A stretch of 64,000 nucleotides of DNA, from NCBI GenBank assembly GCA_947846985.1, contig CANTUZ010000002.1, forward strand, positions 132,459,889 to 132,523,888, in the 5' to 3' direction. This stretch comes from Fratercula arctica. Lineage: Eukaryota > Chordata > Aves > Charadriiformes > Alcidae. Position numbers and translations under genes: made by a program. The notes beneath the pieces were generated by a model. It saw only the letters and a program-made list of their open reading frames with translations. It did no database searches and was not told where the DNA came from. Below are positions 61,091-64,000 of the stretch, piece by piece. Position 1 is the stretch's first letter. Each line of letters opens with the position of its first letter.

Positions 61091-61925
61091 GTTACTTACA
61101 ATGCAGGTGCATACCTTTATTTAAGTTATAGACACATCACCAAAAATGTAACCCCATTTCAGCTCAGTTGTGGAAATTGTCTTCGTCAACTAAAATGCTT
61201 AACTTCAGTAAAGATTGTTGAAGGAAATGCATACTACTTCCAGTTGGAGCAAGCAAAGATCACACTTGCAATCAGTTGTGATATATCGATTGATATTGGT
61301 AACCTGTTAGGCTGTGGTAACTCAATTGTGTTTAAGCATAAGACCCTTCATACATTACATGGTGTGCACATGTTCTCTGATGCTTTAATATTTGTATGTC
61401 TATACACCTACATCTCCTTTCCATAGATATAATCTTAGATTATTTTTGCTACGTAAACTTTCACATAGCTGATAAATAATTTTAAGAGCTACAAAACCAT
61501 GTTGTTTATTCTGCATACCAAATCACTGCCTCTAGGGCACAGTGTAATATTCTATTTTTTCACTGCTTTCTGACATTAATTTTTTAAAAAATCAATATAC
61601 TGTTTATAAACATAATTTTATGGCCTTGATTTTCTTAGTATTTCATGTTTGGTATTCCGTGATTTCATACTTTGGAAAAAATCTTCCCTCTCCTGAGGCC
61701 TAGAATGGGAAAGGTTTAGCTCTGCACTAATAAAAATTTTTCTGTATCAGAAATTGTTCATTACTTTCAAGTCTAGTATTTCATGGCTGTATAGGGTTAG
61801 AAATTGGAACTCACTACTATCTATTAGGGCAATCCTCTGAGGGCACTATCAATGAAGAATGGAAAACCTTGCCTCAAACACAAGAACACTATATGAAACT
61901 CAAATACGGGCAGGATGGATACGGA
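61091..61925. other. AT-rich non-coding stretch
   Basis: No gene or repeat recognised. Confidence 0.5.
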
Positions 61926-62336
61926 CACAGAATTGCTGAGGTTGGAAGGGATGTCTGGAGGTCATCTTGTCCAACCCCCCTGCTCAAGCAGGGCTGCCTA
62001 GAACACATTGCCAAGGACCATGTCCAGATGGCTTTTGAATATATGCAAAGATGGAGACTCCACAACCTCCCTGGACAAACAATGTCAGTGCTCAGTCACC
62101 CTCACAGTGAAAGTGTTTTCTGATGTTCAGAGGGAACCTCCTGTGTTTCATTGTGTGCCCGTTGCCCCTTCGCTTCTCACTGGGCACCACTGAAAAGATG
62201 CTGGCTCTGTCCTCCTTGCAGCCTCCCTTCTGGTATTTATAGACATTAATAAGATCTCTCTTGAGCCTTCTCTTTTCCAGGATGAATAGCCCCAGTTCTC
62301 TCAGGCTTTCCTCATATGATCCTTCAGTCCCTTGAT
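61926..62336 (-). mobile_element. CR1 LINE 3' part, interrupted by a younger CR1
   Basis: On the minus strand this is the C-terminal ORF2 region and 3' untranslated end of a CR1. Plus-strand blocks: CACAGAATTGCTGAGGTTGG, TCATCTTGTCCAACCCCCCT, GGAGACTCCACAACCTCCCT, ATTAATAAGATCTCTCTTGA, CTCTCAGGCTTTCCTCATAT. It stops in the middle of a conserved block (CAGTCCCTTGATCAT...), exactly where the tail of the next CR1 begins. The terminal tail repeat at its own 3' end is missing or degraded (GATACGGACACAG). It has more mismatches and indels than the neighbour, so it is older. Confidence 0.9.
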
Positions 62337-64000
62337 CATAGAATCATAGAATCATCGAATCATAGAACCATAGGGTTGGAAGGGACCTCTGGAGATCATC
62401 TAGTCCAACCCCCCTGCCAGAGCAGGGTCACCTAGAGCAGGTTACACAGGAACACGTCCAGGCGGGTTTTGAATGTCTCCAGAGATGGAGACTCCACCAC
62501 CTCTCTGGGCAGCCTGTTCCAGTGCTCTGCCACCCTCAGGGTAAAGAAGTTCCTCCTCATGTTTAGGTGGAACTTCTTGTGCTCAAGTTTGTGCCCATTG
62601 CCTCTTGTCCTGTCCCCGGGCACTACTGAAAAGAGCCTGGTCCCATCCTCCTGACACCCACCCTTTAAGTATTTATAAGTGTTGATAAGATCCCCCCTCA
62701 GCTGTCTTTTTTCCAGACTGAAGAGACCCAAATCCCTCAGCCTTTCCTCATAAGAGAGGTGTTCCAGTCCCCTCATCATCTTGGTAGCCCTCTGCTGCAC
62801 CCTTTCCAGCAGTTCCCTGTCCTTCTGGAACCGGGGAGCCCAGAACTGGACACAGTACTCCAGGTGTGGCCTCACCAATGCAGAGTAGAGGGGGAGGATG
62901 ACCTCCCTTGACCTGCTGGCCACACTCTTTTTGATGCACCCCAGGATGCCATTGGCCTTCTTGGCCACAAGGGCACATTGCTGGCTCATGGTCATCCTGT
63001 TGTCCACCAGGACTCCCAGATCTCTTTCCACAGAGCTGCTCTCCAGCAGGTCAGCCCCCAACCTGTACTGGTGCAGGGGGTTATTCCTCCCCAGGTGCAG
63101 CACCCTACACTTGCCCTTGTTGAATTTCATAAGGTTTCTCTCTGCCCAGATCTCCAACCTGTCCAGGTCTCTCTGTATGGCAGCACAGCCCTCCGGTGTG
63201 TCAGCGGCGCCCCCCCCAGCTTTGTGTCATCAGCAAACTTGCTGAGGGTGCACTCTATCCCCTCATCCAGGTCATTGATGAATATATTGAAGAGGACTGG
63301 ACCCAGTACTGACCCCTGGGGAACACCACTCGTCACTGGTCTCCAACTAGATTCTGTGCCCCTAATCACAACCCTCTGAGCTCTATCTTTCAGCCAGTTT
63401 TCTATCCACCTTACTGTCCGTTCATCTAACCCACACTTCCTAAGCTTCCCTATGAGGATGCTGTGGGAGACCGTGTCAAATGCCTTGCTTAAGTCAAGAT
63501 AGACCACATCTACCGCCCTCCCCTCATCTATCCATCCAGTCATGCCATCGTAGAAGGCTATCAGATTAGTCAGACATGATTTCCCCTTGGTGAATCCATG
63601 CTGAGTACTTCTGATAGCCTTCTTTTCCTCCACGTGCCTTGAGATGATGCCCAGAACGAGCTGTTCCATCATCTTTCCAGTGATGGAGGTGAGGCTGACC
63701 GGCCTGTAGTTCCCTGGCTCCTCCTTCTTGCCTTTTTTGAAGACTGGAGTGACATTAGCTTTCCTCCAGTCCTCAGGCACCTCGCCTGTTCTCCAGGACC
63801 TTTCAAAGATGATGGAGAGCGGTCCAGCAATGACTTCTGCCAGCTCCCCCAGCACTCTCGGGTGCATCCCATCGGGGCCCATGGACTTGTGAATATCTAA
63901 ATGATCTAATTGATGCCTCACTCGCTCCTCCTCAACCCAAGGGAAGTCTTCTTCTTTCCCTGTTACTTTATTCAATGCCTGGGACTTCTGAGGGCTGGGC
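62337..64000 (-). mobile_element. young CR1 LINE, ORF2 nearly intact, runs off the window
   Basis: On the minus strand the copy reads from the window edge through the reverse transcriptase to the 3' end and the tail (ATAGAATCATAGAATCATCG, 62337-62356). Frame one is open from the edge to 63127: [83 protein letters not shown] and catalytic FADD. Frame two continues with ETWTG.../[20 protein letters not shown]..., [13 protein letters not shown] and [12 protein letters not shown] to the stop at 62432. The only break is at a run of eight G (plus-strand C8, 63210-63217), where one more base would join the frames. No other stop is visible over about 515 codons. The 5' part (endonuclease, ORF1) lies beyond the window, if present. 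RT would act in target-primed reverse transcription of its own RNA. Confidence 0.97.

Noticed and set aside
1..64000. CRISPR array, prokaryotic operon or phage system
   Set aside because: No regularly spaced direct repeats with unique spacers, no dense gene packing; the repeats present are eukaryotic retroelements and microsatellites.

Overview
The window is vertebrate, and very probably avian, nuclear DNA. The clearest evidence is at least eleven CR1 LINE copies or fragments of different ages, several ending in the bird-type 3' tail (ATTCTATG repeats). Two LTRs belong to a family I recognise from bird genomes, and a third LTR is of a bird type. The background is AT-rich, with long stretches lacking open frames, as in a gene desert or a very large intron on a macrochromosome. 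There is no bacterial or phage-like organisation. I see no intact host protein-coding gene, no CRISPR array and no functional tRNA or rRNA gene.

Layout. 1-12 kb: a tRNA-Ala-like sequence fused to a CR1 3' end (1085-1360), an old minus-strand CR1 (2521-3628), a CR1 ORF2 scrap (6597-6710), two MIR-like relics (8408-8485, 11518-11590). 12-20.3 kb: two copies of one LTR family in opposite orientation (12041-12979 minus; 18983-20245 plus), the second carrying a 433-bp GGAA microsatellite, with a CR1 3' fragment between them (13337-13873). 20-26 kb: a long but dead CR1 (23908-25964). 26-42 kb: no young transposons, one ancient CR1 (35920-36402). 42-51.5 kb: a rearranged CR1 (42107-42656), a CR1 of another subfamily (46962-48344), an ancient CR1 (49895-50480) and a short CR1 3' end (51340-51417). 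53-60 kb: one more ancient CR1. 60.5-64 kb: an LTR with promoter motifs on the minus strand, then one CR1 interrupted by a younger CR1 that runs off the right edge with an almost intact reverse transcriptase frame.

The least expected signal is a set of short plus-strand segments that read as coiled-coil protein and are bounded by splice-like AG...GT (5818-5997, 34542-34664, 55893-56059, 59775-59867, with weaker candidates at 8512, 23028, 31961 and 59931). Where adjacent pieces can be compared their codon phases mostly agree, the heptad pattern is regular in the best ones, and several carry stops or frameshifts. I interpret these as exons of a decayed, or very diverged, multi-exon coiled-coil gene. 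I cannot name the gene. This is inference from reading the sequence and needs a homology search.

Nothing here forms an operon or pathway. The recognisable coding capacity belongs to CR1 retrotransposons, and the chimeric tRNA/CR1 element, the nested CR1s and the LTRs record successive waves of insertion.
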